A stretch of DNA of 64,000 nt from Deroplatys truncata. Lineage: Eukaryota > Arthropoda > Insecta > Mantodea > Mantidae. This document shows positions 49,021 to 62,801 of the stretch, piece by piece. Each line of letters opens with the position of its first letter. Positions within the stretch are counted from its first letter, which is position 1. The stretch lies in contig CM060990.1 in assembly GCA_030765065.1 (NCBI GenBank), forward strand, positions 4,644,001 to 4,708,000, written 5' to 3'. A model generated the notes under the pieces. The model searched no databases. It worked only from the letters and a program-made list of their open reading frames with translations, and had not been told where the DNA came from. A program made the position numbers and the translations under genes.

Positions 49021-52000
49021 AAGGAAGTGAAAATACAGAAAATTTAAACTGCTTCACCTAGTGAAGTGATGGTGCAAACGAAGTGAACTCCCAGTAAAAT
49101 TGAACCAGAAATACAACAAAAAAGTAACACTTAAAACAGACAAAAGCGACGGTTGAAAAAAAGCTGGACAAAGTTACATTACGTCTCCTATTTAGAAACA
49201 CTACGCATATGATATATACAAGGGCCTTTCCTATCAATAAATCCATTTGCATTAAGCAGAAATTGCCTTGCATGGAGTGCTATAAGTAAGTAAACGTAAA
49301 CTGTCGCTATAAGAGATCTCTGTAGGCCAAGGACAACAGCACGCTCCCTGTATGCTCTCCGCCGACCACGAGCACAGTAATGAGGTCAACTAGAGTTACG
49401 TACGTTTAACATAAATCCCTGGAACAAGAGCATCTAGCATGCAATGGTCAACGGCATGGTGCCTGTAAGCTCTCCGCCGGCCACGGAGGATGTCATCAGA
49501 AAAACACAGTAATGAGGTCAACTAGATATACGTACGTTTAACATAAAACTGCTAAAACAGCTTCTAGCAGGACATGGTCAAACGCACGGCCGATGAATGC
49601 CCTCCGTCGACCACAAGGATATCAGGAGTAGAATACAGTAATGAGGTTAGCCATATTTACGCACGTTTTAAAAGAACACTCCTGGCGCAACAGCATCTAC
49701 CAGACATGGTAAACCTCACGGTCGATGTCTGCATTTCCCAGTATTATTTACGTATCAGTAAATAATGTACTGACACGTAAGCTTCTAGTAATACAAAGCA
49801 AACCGCGCGGTCGCTGTACGTATTTCATCGTCCACACAGGATATGGGTAGACTACACTTATGAGATCACCATGACTTACATATCCGTAAATAAAGTACTG
49901 ACGCGACAGCTTCTGGTAAGCCCACGCCAATCGCATGGTCGCTGTATACTCTCCGGCGTCCATACAAGATATATGTAGAGTACTGTAATGAGGTCAGCAT
50001 GAGTTACCTATGAACAAAAATTTCCTGGCACGACAGCCTCTTCTAAGCCAAAACCAACAGCATTGTCGCTCCATGCTCACTGATGCCCACACAGAATCTG
50101 ACGTGTACAGTATAGTAATGAGGTTAGCATGCTGTACGTATCAGTAAATAATGTCCTGGCACGGCAGCCTCTAGTAAGTCATGACCAACTGCATTGCCGA
50201 TGAATACTCTCCGGCGTGCACACAGAATATCATGTGAATAGTACACTAAAGAGGTCAGCAAGCTGTATGTATCAGCAAATAATGTCATAGCACGATAGGC
50301 TCTAGTAAGTCAAGACCAACTGCATTGTCGATGAATACTCTCTGCCGTCTACACACAGTATCATGTGTACAGTACAGTAATGATGTGAGCATGTCGTTTG
50401 TATCAGTCAGTAATGTCCTGCCACGACAGCCTCTATAAGCCGACACCAACTGCATTGTCGCTGAATGCTCTCAATAGTCCTCACAGAATATCATGTGTAC
50501 AGTACATTAATAAGGTCAGCATTCTGTACGTATCATCCAAATATGTCAGAGCACGACAGCCCCTAATAAGTCAAGACCAGCTGCATTGTTGCTGAATGCT
50601 CTCGGCCGTCCACACACGATATCATAATTAGAGTATAGTAATGCTGTCAGCATTATTTACGTAATCACTAAATAATGTCCTGTTAAGACACCTTCTAGTA
50701 AGCCAAGGCCAATCGCGCGGTCGCAGTATGCTCTCCACCATCCACACAGATATCACGAGCGCAGTAAAGTAATGAGCTCAAAATACCTTAAGTATCAGTA
50801 AAGAATGTCCTGACACGACAGCTGCTAGCAAGCCAAGGACAACCGTATGGTCCGCGAATGCTCTACACCATCCATAAGGTTAGCATACTAGAAGTATCAG
50901 TAAACAATGTCCTGTTATGACAACTTCTGCGAGATATGTTGAGTAGAGTACAGCAATGAGGTCAGCATGATTTACGTATCAGTAAATAATGTCCTGGAAC
51001 GACAGCTTCTAGTAGGCCAAGGACAAATTTGTGCACGTTCTATGCTCTTCAGTGGGCACAAGGAATATCATGACTAGAGTAGATAGTGAGCTCTGCAAGT
51101 TCCACATATCATCAAATAATGTAATGGCAAGATAACTTCTAGTAAACAGAGGGCAACCACGTGGTCGATGTATACTCTCCACATTCCACACACGATATCA
51201 TAGGTAGAGTACAGTATTGAGATCAGCGTTGTATACGTAATCGGTAAATAATGTCCTGCTAAGACATCTTCTAGTAAGCCAAGGACAATCGAGAGGTATA
51301 AGTACGCTCTCCAACATACAAACAGGATATCATGACTGCAGTACAGTAATGAGATCAGCATACATTGTGTATCACTTAAAACTGTCACAACACGACAGAG
51401 GCTAGCAAGCCAAGGACAACCGCGTGGATCACGAATCCTCTCCACCGTCCACAAAGATATGTGTGGAGTACAGTAATTAGGTGAACACGTTTTACGTAAC
51501 AGTAAATAATGACCTGGAATAGCAGCTTCTATTAGGCCAAGGCCAAATACGCGGACGTTCTTTGCTGTACAGTGGGCACGCGGAATATCATGAATTGAGT
51601 AAGGTAATAAGGTTTGCCGGTGTACGTAGCAGTAAATAATATCCTGGCAAGACATTCTCTAGTAAACCAATAACAACCGCATTGTCGCAGAATGTTCTCC
51701 GTCGTCCACACAGTATACCACGTGTGGAGTACACTAATAAGTTAAGCATAGTGAACGTATCAGTAAATAATGTCCCGGCCCGACATAAGCAAAGTTCAAA
51801 CGCATGGTCGCTAAATGCTCTCCATCGTACACACAGAATATCACGTGTAGAGTATAGTAATGAGGTCAGCATGCTGTACGTATCAGTAATTTATGTTCTG
51901 GCACGAAAGCCTCCAGTGAGCCAAGACCAACAGCATTGTCGTCGAGTTCTCTCTGCAGTCCACACAGAATATCACGAGTAGAGTACAGTAACCAGGTCAG

Positions 52001-55000
52001 AATGTTGTACACATCAGTAAATAATATCCTGGTACAAGATTTCTGGTAATACAAGACCAACTTCATTGTCGGTGAGCGATCTCCATCGCTGACACAGAAT
52101 ATCATCTGTAGAGTATAGTAAGATCAGCATGCTGTACGTATCAGCAAATTTTGTCCTAGCGCGACAGCCTCCATGCAAGTCAAGACCAACTGCATTGTCG
52201 CTGAATGTTCATGTCGTTCATATAGAATATCGTTTGTAGAGTACAGAAATGGGGTCAGCATGCTGTACATATCAGTCAATAATGTCCTGCCATGGTATAG
52301 TATGCCAGGTACAAATGCATGGTCGCTAAATGCTCTCCATTGACCACATAGAATTCATGTGCAGGTTACAGTAGTGAGGTCAGCATGCAGTGTGTATCAG
52401 TAAATAATGTCCTGGGACGATAACTTCTGGTACGTGAAGTCCAAATTCCTGGTCGTCAAATGCTCTCCATTGCCCAAAAAGCATATAATGTTTAGAGTAC
52501 AGTAATGAAGTCAGCATCCTGTACCTATCAGTAAATGATATCTTTTCACCAAAGTCCCTAATAAGTCAATACCAACTGCAATGTCGCAGCGTCCTCTACA
52601 TCGCCCACACAGAATATCATGTTTAAAGTACAGCAATGAGGTCAGCATGCTGGAAGCATTAGTCAATAATGTCCTGGCACGATAGTTTATAGTAAGCTAA
52701 GTCCAAACGCATGGTCGCTAAATGCTCTCCATCGTCCACAAAGAATACCATTGTAGAGTACAGTAATGAGGTCTGCATGCTGTACGAATCAGTCAACAAT
52801 GCTCTGGTACGACAGCCGCTAGTAAGCCAAAACCAGCTGCATTGTCGTTGAGTGCTCTCCATCGCCCATACAGAATATCATGTGTAGAGTACAATGACCA
52901 GGTCTGTATTCTGTACGTATCAGCATATTATGTCCTGGCACGTCAGTTTGTCGTAAGCCAAGACCAATAACATTGTCGCTTAACGTTCTCCATCGCTTAC
53001 ACACAATACGCGTATAGAGTACAGTAATGAGTTCAGCATGCTGTACATATCAGTGAGTATTATACTGGTACGACAACTTCGGTAAGGGTAGGCCAACAGC
53101 ATTGTCGCTGAATTCTCTCTGCTGTCCACGCAGAATTTCACGTGTAGAGTACAGGAATGAGGTCAACATGCCGTACGTATTAGTCAATAATGCCCTATAA
53201 CAACAGCCTCCATAAGCCAAGACCAACTGCATTGCCACTGAATGCTCTCTGACGTCCACATCTAATATGATGTGTAGAGTACAGTAGTTAGGTCAGCATG
53301 CTGTACATATAAGTAAATAATATCCTGGCACGACTGTTTCTAGTAAGCCAAAACAAAATGTATTGTCACTTAAATATCTCCATTGTCCTTACAGAGTACA
53401 GAATATAAAGCATATCATATACTCTATCATACCGTTGCAGTAATGACGTGAGCATGCTCTACTTATCAGTAAATAATGCCCTGGTATGACCGGCTCTGTG
53501 AGGTTAGGTCAACAGCAAGAGCACTGTAAGTACTAAGCCAGCCACAGAGACTATTGTGAGTAGAATGCAGTATTGAGGACCGCATGCTCTGCATATCAGT
53601 AAATAATGTCTTGACAGGAGAGCCTCTAGTAAGCCAAGACCAACCGCATTTTCGCTGAATGCTCTCCATTGTCAACACATAATATCATGTGTAGAGAGCA
53701 CTAATGAGGTGAAAATTATGTATGTATTAGTAAACAATTTCCTGGCACGACAGCCTGTAGTAAGCCAGGACCAACTGTATTGTCGCTGAGTGCTCTCTGC
53801 CATACACACAGAATTTCATTGTAGAGTAGACTAATAAGTCCAGCACGTTGTATGTATCAGTAAATAATGTTCTGGAAGGACAGCCTCTTGGAAGCCAAGA
53901 AAAACGCAAGTTTTGCTGAATGCTCTCTACCGTCCAGACATAATGTCATGTGTAGAGTACAGTAATGAGGACAGTATGCTATACGTCTCACTAAATAATT
54001 TCCTGGCGCGACAGTTTCTAGAAAGCAGGTCGAATCGCATGGCCGCTAAGTGCTATCGCAGGTCCACACAGAATATCATGTGTAGAGTGCAGTAATGAGG
54101 TCAGTATGCTGTACGTATCAGTAAATAATGCGCTGTTAAGATGTTTATGTGAGATCAGGACAAAATCTCGGCCGCTGCCCGTTCCAAAGAAAGCAATAGC
54201 GCATATCAAGAGTAGGGTACAGTAATATGGTGAACATGATTTACATCTCAATAAATAATATTCTGGCACAACAACTTCTAGTGATTCAAGGCCAACTGCA
54301 TGGTCTCTGGTTGCTCTCCGCCGTCTTCCCAGGATATCTGAGTAGAGTACAGTGATGAGGTAAGAGAGCTATACATCTCACCAAATAATGACCTGGCGGG
54401 ACACCTTCTATAAGACAAAGGGCGACCGCATGGTCGCTGTATGCTCTCCAGCGTCCGCACAGGATATCATAAGTAGAGTACAGTAATGAGGTCTGTATTA
54501 TTTACGTAATCACTGAACAATATCGTGTTAAGAGAGCTTCTTGTAAGCCAAGGACTATAGCGCGGTTGTAGTGTGCTCTCCGCCACCAACACAGGATATC
54601 ATGGCTGCAGTAAATAATGAGGTCAACATACATTATGTATTATTTAACAATATCCTGGAACAAGGCAAGGCCAACCACGTGGTCCCTGGATGCTCTTCGC
54701 CGACCACAAAGGATATGTGTAGAGTACAGTAATGAAGTCTACGCGTTTTAGTATCAGTAAATAATGTCCAGGAACGACAGCTTCTGGTAAGACAAACCCA
54801 AATGCACGGACGTTCTGTGCTCTACGGCGGGAACATGGGATTTCATCACCTGAGTACAATAATGAGTTCAGCACGCTGTACGTATTAGTAAATTATGTTC
54901 TGGTACAACATCCTCTAGTAAGCCAAGACCAACCGCCTTGTTGCTGAACGTTCTCCGCCGTCCAAACAGAATACCACGTGTAGAGTACAGTAATGAATTA

Positions 55001-56429
55001 AGCATGATGTACGTATCAGGAAACAAATTACTGGCACGACAGCATCTAGTAACCGAAGACCAAATGCATGGTCACTGAGTGTACCCCACAGAGTATTATG
55101 TGTATAGAGTACACTAATGAGTTTAGCATGAGGTATGTATCAGTAAATAATGTCGTGCTACGACAGTTTCTATTAGTCCTCGACCAGCTGTTTCACCGCT
55201 GAATGTTTTCTGTCGCCCACACGTAATATCACGTGTAGAGTACAGTAATATGTCCAGCGTGCTTTACATATCAGCATTTAATGTTCTGGCACGACACCCT
55301 GTAGTAAGCCAAGACCAACTGTATTGTCACTTAACGCTCTCTGCCGTCCACACAGAATATGATGTGTAGAGTATACTAATGAGGTCAGCATGCTGTACGT
55401 ATCAGTATATAATATCCTGCCACAACATCCTCTAGTAAGTTAAGACCAACTGCATTGTCGCTGAATGCTCTCTGCCGTCCACACAGATTTTTATGTGGGA
55501 GTAAATTAATGAGTTTAGAATGCTGTACGTATCAGTCAAAAATGTCTTGGAATGGCAGTTTCTAGTAAGCCAAAACCAAGTGCATTACCGCCGAATGCTC
55601 GCCATCGTCCATGCAGAATGTTATGTGTAGAGTACAGTAATGAGATCAGCATTCAGTACATATCAGCAAATAATGCCCTGATATCACAGCCTTCGTCTGG
55701 CTACGCCAACAGCACGGCAGCTGTATGTTCTAAGCCAGTCACTCATACATCTAGAGTACAGTGCAGTGATGAGGTCAGCATGCTGTGCGTATCAGCAATT
55801 AATGTCCTGACACGACAGATTCTATTAGCCGAGACCAAAGGCATTGTAGCTAAATGCTCTCTGCCATCGATACAGCGGATCCTGTGTAGAGTACAATAAT
55901 GAAGTTAGCATACCCTACGTATCAGTATATAATATCCTGGCTCAACAGCTTCTAGTAAGCTGATACCAACTGCATTGTCGCTGAATACTTTCTGCGTCCT
56001 CACATATTACTATGTGGGAGTAAATTAATGAGGTTAGCATGCTGTACGTTTTAGTAAATATTATCATGGCAGGTCAGTTTCTGATAATCCAAAACCAAGT
56101 GCATTGTTACTGAATGTTCCCTGCTGACCACGCAGAATATCGTGTCTAGAGTATAGTAATAAAGTAAGCATGCTATAGGTATCAGCAAATAATTCCCTAG
56201 CACGACAACTTCTAGTAAGCCACGACCAACTGCATTGTTGCTTAATCCTCTCAGCTGTAGACATAGTATATCATGTATAGAGCACAGTAATGTAGTCAAC
56301 ATGCTACGTATCAGTAAATGTTGTCCTGGCACGACATTCTCTAGTAACCCAAGACCAAGTGTATTGTCGGTGAATGCTCTCAGCCGTACACATAAAATAT
56401 CACGTGTAGACCACAGTAATGAAGTTATG

Positions 56430-56702
56430 TAAGAACGTAGGTTTTCACGGCCGGTGTCACAATTATAACTAATATGATTTTCCGGCCAGCCCCCTCATAC
56501 CAGCGGGCCAATCAGCAGAGAGCGCCCACACTATAAAGAGAGCGGCACTAACGGCCAACGCATCAGACGCTGCGATACTTTCACCGAGAAGACTTCGTCC
56601 GCGCCACTGAAGATGTCCACCGCAGTTGTGGACGAAACGTCTGGGAAATCTTTCTTCAGCAGACCACGGCATAACAGCCCGGAAAATCATATTAGCTATA
56701 AT
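56430..56702 (+). mobile_element. Small inserted element with 23-base inverted ends in the satellite
   Basis: Non-satellite DNA interrupts a unit. Its ends near 56462-56485 and 56679-56702 are inverted copies of ATTATAACTAATATGATTTT plus CCGG. The interior holds a TATAAAG box near 56533 and the string CTGAAGA...GAAAC (56607-56638), whose intervening GTCCAC/GTGGAC can pair. No coding capacity. It is a non-autonomous insertion of unknown class. Confidence 0.55.
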
Positions 56703-59700
56703 AGTAATGAAGTTAGTTTGCTGTATGTATCAGTAAATACAATCCTGGCACTGCGGTTTCTAGTAAGCCAACTTTAAACAAATGCTCGCTAAATGCTCTC
56801 CATTGTCCACAAACAATATCGTGTTTAGAGTACACTAATGCGGACAGCATACTGTACTATGAGTAATTAATGTCTTGGCCCGACAGTCTCTAGCAAGCTA
56901 ACACCAACTGCAGTGTCGCATAATGCTCTCTTCCGAACTCGCAGATTTTGTTGTGAGAGTACAGTAATAAGGTAGCATGCTCTACGTATTAGTCAATATT
57001 TTCCTGGAACAACTATTTCTAGTTAGCGAAGTCCAAACGAATGATTGCTAAAATGCTGTCTATCGTCCACACAGAGTGTCATGTGTAGAGTACAGTAATG
57101 AGGTGGGCATGCTGTATGTATCAATAAATAATGCCCTGCCACGCCAGCCTCTAGAAGGCCAAGACCAACTGCATAGTCGGTGATTCCTCTCCATCGTCCA
57201 CACAGAATATCATTTGGAGGGTATACAAACGAGGTCAACGTGCTTTAAATATCAGTAATTAATGTTCTGGTACGAGAGCTTTTAGTAAGTTCAAACACAT
57301 GGTCCTTAAATGATCTCCAAACTCCCCACGGAGAATCATGTCTAGAGTACAGTACTGGTTTCAGCATGCATTACGTATCAGTACATAATGCCCTGGTATG
57401 GCAGCTTCCTTGAGGCTAGACCGAAAGCACGGTTGCTGTATGTTATAAACCGGACACAGAGGATATCATGAGTAAACTATAGTAATGAGGTCAGCAGGAT
57501 TTACATCTCAGTAAATAATATTCTGCCACAACAACTTCTATTGATTCAAACCAACGGAATTCTCGCTGAATGCTCTCCGCCGTCTACACAGGATATCGTC
57601 AGTGGGTATAGTAATGAGGTAAGCTTGCTTTATGAATCGGTAAATAATGTCCTGACAAGAAAACTGCATTTAAGGCAAGAAGAACAGCATTGGCGCTGTG
57701 TTACATCCGTTCTCCGCACTGGATATCATGAGTAGAGAACAAAAAGAGGTCGGCATAATTTATATAACAGTAAATAATGTCCTGGCACGACAGCCTCTAG
57801 TAAGAAAACACCAACTGCGCTGTTGAACTATGCTCTCCGACGGTCGCGGACAATATGTGTAGGGTACAGTAATGAGGTCAGCAAGATTAACCTATATGTA
57901 ATAAGGGTTCTGGCATGAGAGCTTCTGGTAAGCCAACGCCAACTACATGGTTGCTGTAAATCCTGCGTCGTCCACACAGCATACTATTAATAGAGTACGG
58001 TAATGAGGTCAGCTTGATTTACATATCAGTAAATAATGTCCTGGAACGAATGTTTCTATTAATCCAGGAATGCTCTCTACAGTCCACACAGAATGTGATA
58101 GGTAGAGTACAGAAATGAGTTCAGCAGGCTATTCGTATTAGCAAATAATATCCTTGCACAACGGTTTCTGGTAAGACAAGATCAACTGCAGTGTTGCTGA
58201 ATGCTCTGCATTGCTCACACATAATATCGTGCGTAGAGTACAGCAATGGGATCCGCATTCTGTAAGAATCACCAAATAATGTCCTGACACGACAGCTTCT
58301 ACTAAGCCAAGACCAACTGCACTGTCGCTCAAAACTCTCTGCGGTCTACATAGAATATCATATGTAGAGTGCAGTAATGAGGTCAGCATGCTCTATGTAT
58401 CAGTAAATAATGTCCTGGGAAGACAGCTTCTAATAACCCAAGGCTAAAGGCGCTGTCACTAAATGCTCTCCATCGTTCACACAGCATATCATGAGCAGTA
58501 TATAACAATGAGGTCAGCGTGCTGTACGTATCAAAAAATAATGTTTCGACGCGACAGCCTCTAGTAAGCAACGGATAACTGCATTCTTGCTGAATGCTCT
58601 CTGCTGTCCGCGCAGAATATCATGTGTAGACTACGACAAGGTTGTCAGTATGCTGTACGTATCAGTAAATAATATCCTGACACGACAGCTTCTAGTAAGC
58701 CAAAACCAAAACCCTTGTCGCTTAATGCTCTCAGCTGTATACAAGAATATCGTGTGTAGGGCACAGTAACTAAGTCAGGATGCTGTACGTATCAGTGAAT
58801 AATGTTTTGGTACGACAGCCTTAACTAAGCTAAAACCAGCTGCATTGTTGCCGAATGCTCTAAGCCGTACTTATAGAATATAATTTTAGCGTATAGTAAT
58901 GAGATCAGCATTCTGTATGAATAAACAGTGTCCTGACAAGACCAACTGCATTGGCGCCCACACAGAGTATCGTGTGTAGAGTACACTAATGAGGTCAGCG
59001 TTCTGTACGTATCAGTAACTAACGTTCTGGCACGAGAGTTTCTAGTAAGACAAGTCCAAACGCATTGTCATAAATGATCTCCATCGTCCCCACAGAAGGC
59101 CATGTGTGGATTACAGAAATGAGATCAGCATGCTGTACGTATCAGTAAACAACGTCCTGATACGATAGCCTCTATTAAGTGAAGAGCAACTGCATTGCCG
59201 CTGAATGCTGTCTGTCGTCCACACGGAATATTATGAGCAGAGTGCGGTAATGAGGTGAGCATTCTGTACGTCTCGGTAATTAATGCCCTGGCGCTACAGT
59301 TTCTATTAATCCAAGTCCAAAATCATTGTCGCTAAATGTTCTCCATCTTCACACATAATATTATTTGTAAAATACAGTAATGAGGTTAGAATGCTGCACG
59401 TATCAGTAAATTATATCCTGGCACGAACAGCCCCAAGTAACCCAGGACCAACTGCATTGTCGCTTTAAGCTCTCTGCTGTCCGCATGGAATATCATGTGT
59501 AGAGTACATTGATGAGGTCAGCATGCTGTACATAGCAGTAAATAATATCCTGGCACGAAGTTTCTAGTAGGCCAAAACCAAATGCATTGTCGCTGAATGC
59601 TCTGCATCGTCCATACAGAATATCTTGCCTAGAGTACAGTAATCAGTTCGGCTTGTGGCAGGTATAAGTAAATAATACCCTGGTGTAACAGTCTCCGTGA

Positions 59701-60007
59701 GGCCAGGCAAACAGCACGATCGATATAGGTTCTGAGCCAGCCACAGAGGATATCATGAGTAGACTGTAGTATTGGGATCCGCATTCTCTACGTATCAGCA
59801 AATACTGTTCTGGCACGACAGCCTCCAGTAACCCAAGCCAACTGCATTGTCGCTAAATGCTCTCCATCGTTCACACAAGGTATCATGTGCAGAGTACAGT
59901 ACTCAGGTCAGCATTGTGTACGTATTAGTATACACCATTGTGGTACGACAGTTTCTAGTATGCCAAATACAACTGGATTATCGCTGAATGCTCTACATCT
60001 TCCATAC

Positions 60008-60305
60008 CGAAGTTTGACGTCCTCCTTTGTGTAGTGGTTACCATACTGGCCTCTCGTTCCGTGGTCGTGAGTTCAATCCCGGCGGAGAGCGTTTGTTTTT
60101 TTTCAGCCGTAAATATCCTTAGCATGGCATCGTTCGGAAGGAAAGTAAAGCCGGTGGTTCCCTTGTTTAAGATTTACGCTGCGTAAAAAGAAGCTCAAGC
60201 CAAATAAAGAAGCCTTTGAGCAAAATGACGCGTCTTCCACCCCCAATACAGAATGGGACGCTAAAGACTACAGCAGTTAAAGAGCGTGCATAAACAAAAC
60301 GCAGT
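60008..60305 (+). repeat. tRNA-derived SINE-like insertion in the satellite
   Basis: It begins with a tRNA-like head: TGTGTAGTGGTTACCA (A box, D-arm-like) and GAGTTCAATCCCGGCGGAG (B box) about 35 bases later. The first and last head bases can pair (CTCC with GGAG). A T run and a non-tRNA body follow before satellite resumes near 60306. Confidence 0.65.
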
Positions 60306-62535
60306 TTTTGCCTATATCGAATATCATCTGTAGAGTACAGTAATGAGGTCAGTGTGCTGTACATATAAGTAAATACTACCCTGGTAGACAACTTCTGTGA
60401 GGTTAGGCCAACAGCGCGTTCACTGTATGTTCCAAACCAGCCACAGAGGATATCATGAGTAGAGAGCGGTATTGAGGTGAGCACGATTTTTGTCTCAGTA
60501 AATAATGTCCTGGCACAACAAATACTAGTGATTCGAGGCCAACCACATAGTTGCTAAATGCTCCCCGCCGTCCAGACAGGATATTGTCACTAAGTACAGT
60601 AATGAGACTAACATGCTTTACGAATCAGTAGATGAACTCCTGACTCGACAGCTGCTTGTAAGCCAAGGCCAACAATATGGTTGCTGTATTCCCTCCGTCG
60701 TCCACACTGGATATCATGGGTAGATTACAGTAACGGGGTCAGCTTGATATACATATCATTAAGTAATATTCTATTTCGGCAGTTTATAGTGAGCAAAGAA
60801 CAACCGCATAGTTGCTGAACGTTCTCCGCCGTTTACGCAGGATATGTGTAGAGTACGGTCATGGGGTCAGCACTCTTTATGCGTCAGTAAATAATTCCTG
60901 GCACGACAGCCCTTAGTAAGCCAAGGACGAACGCACGGCCGTTGGTTGCTCTCCGTAGACTTCACAGGATATCCTAGAAGAGTACAGTAATGAGGTCAGC
61001 AAGCTTTAGATTTCACCAAATAATGTCTTGGCAGGACAGCTAGTAAACAAAGGGCGACCGCATGTTCACTAAATGCTCTGCACGGTCCACACAGGATATT
61101 ATAAGTAGAATACTGTAATGAGGTCAGTATTATTTACGTAATCACTAAATGTGGTCCTATTAAGAAGGCTTCTAGTAAGCCAAGGAAAATCGCGCGGTTG
61201 CAGTATGCTCTCCGCCAACTATAAGGGATATCATGAGTGCAGTACAGTAATGAGGTCAGCATTACTTAGGTATGAGTAAAGAATGTCCTGACACGATAGC
61301 TCCTAGCAAGCCCAACTCAACCGCCTGGTCGAAGCTCCCCACCGTGCACATAGGAATGTGTATAGTACATTAATGAGGTCAACAAGCTCTACATATCAGT
61401 AAATAATGTACTAGTACGACAGCCCCTAGCAGGCCGAGGCCAAATGCGTGGACGTTGTATGCTCTGCTGTGGGCACAACGGATATTATGACTTGAGTACA
61501 GTAATGCGGTCGGCTTGCTTTACGTATGAGTAAATACTGTCCAGGCACGACATCTTATAGTAATAGAAGGCGAGAGCCGCGGTCGCTCTATACTCTCCGC
61601 TGTCCACACGGGATATCAGAGTATAGTTTACTGATGAGGTGAGCATGATTTATGTATCGGTAAACAATCTTCCTGACACGAGATTTCCTAGTAAGCCAAG
61701 ACGAACAGCAGGATCGCTGAATGCGTTCCGCCGTTCACATAGGATATTATGAGCAGAGCACAGTAATGAGGTCAGCATTCTTTACGTATCAGTAAAGAAC
61801 ATCCTGCGAAAACAGCATCTAGTAAGCCAAGGCCAATCGCGCGGTCGCTGTACGCTCTTCTCCCTTCACACAGGTTATCATGCGTAGAGTACAATAATGA
61901 GGTCAGCATGCCTTACCTATTAGTAAACAATAGCTTGACTCGACAGCTTCTAGTAAGCCAAGGCAACCGCACGGTGGCTGTGTGAGTTTCGCTGACCCCA
62001 CAGAATATCACGGGTCCAAGACGGTAATGTGGGCAGCATGATTTACATACAATAAATGTTAAATCCTAGTGCAACAACTTCTAGTATTCCAAGGTCAATC
62101 GCGTGGTCGCTGTGTACTATCCTTCATCCAAACCGGACATCATGAGTGGAGTACATTAATGAGTTCAGCATGCCTTTCGTATCAGTAAATAATATCCGAC
62201 ACTACAGCTTCTATTAAGCCATGGCCATCCTCACGGTCCCTCTATGCTCTCCGCTGTCCACACAGCATAGCATGGGTGGAGGACAGTAAAGAGTTCAGCA
62301 TGCTTTGTGTATCAGTAAATAATATCCTGGCACGACAGCCTCTAGTAAGCCAAGACCAACTGCTTTGTCGATGAATAATATCTGCCGTCCGCACAGAATA
62401 CCATGTGAAGAGTACAGTAATGAATTCCGCATGTTGTAAGTATTAGCAAATAATTTCCTGGCATGACAGCCTCTAGTAAGGTAGGACCAAACGAACGGTC
62501 GCTGTATGCTCCACGTAGTCCACGCAGGTTATCGA

Positions 62536-62801
62536 AGGTAAAGTAGTAGTAGTGTAGTGGTCGTATTTATTAAGTATTTAGTATTACATTAATTGCATAA
62601 CACAGTCACATGGGTCATAAGAATACCTGGTCTGTATACGTGACTTGCAGTATCGACCAGAAAACAACTATTTTTTTATAATCACCGCACTATATACATA
62701 CATATAAAATTGAAAAAACACCCTGAATCACAAACTCAAACACACACACACACACATAGTCGCGCACAAGTACTCAAGCACCACATATGTTTAAAGAAAA
62801 A
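62536..62801 (-). other. 3' untranslated end of the LINE
   Basis: Non-coding, AT-rich, with a CA microsatellite near 62742. It lies between the end of the satellite and the stop of the reverse transcriptase reading, so it is probably the 3' end of that element. Confidence 0.5.

Larger units (their letters stand above)
49325..62535 (+). repeat. Satellite array, about 130-base monomer, about 13.2 kb
   Basis: Roughly one hundred diverged copies. Typical landmarks in each unit are AGTAAGCCAAGACCAACTGC, GCTGAATGCTCTC, CCACACAGAATATCATG, TGTAGAGTACAGTAATGAGG and CAGCATGCTGTACGTATCAG, then TAAATAATGTCCTGGCACGA. Successive landmarks near 51866, 51995 and 52124 are 129 apart. Subtypes intermix (for example CACTAAATAATGTCCTGTTAAGA units), suggesting higher-order mixing. 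Open frames through it are chance products. Two insertions interrupt it, at 56430-56702 and 60008-60305. Confidence 0.95.

Noticed and set aside
60020..60095. A functional tRNA gene
   Set aside because: The A and B boxes are present, but the acceptor and anticodon stems pair poorly and the head is followed by a SINE-like body. It is better called a SINE.
49325..62535. Possible CRISPR array or tRNA cluster
   Set aside because: Units of about 130 bases have no constant repeat with unique spacers. They diverge uniformly, as in a satellite.
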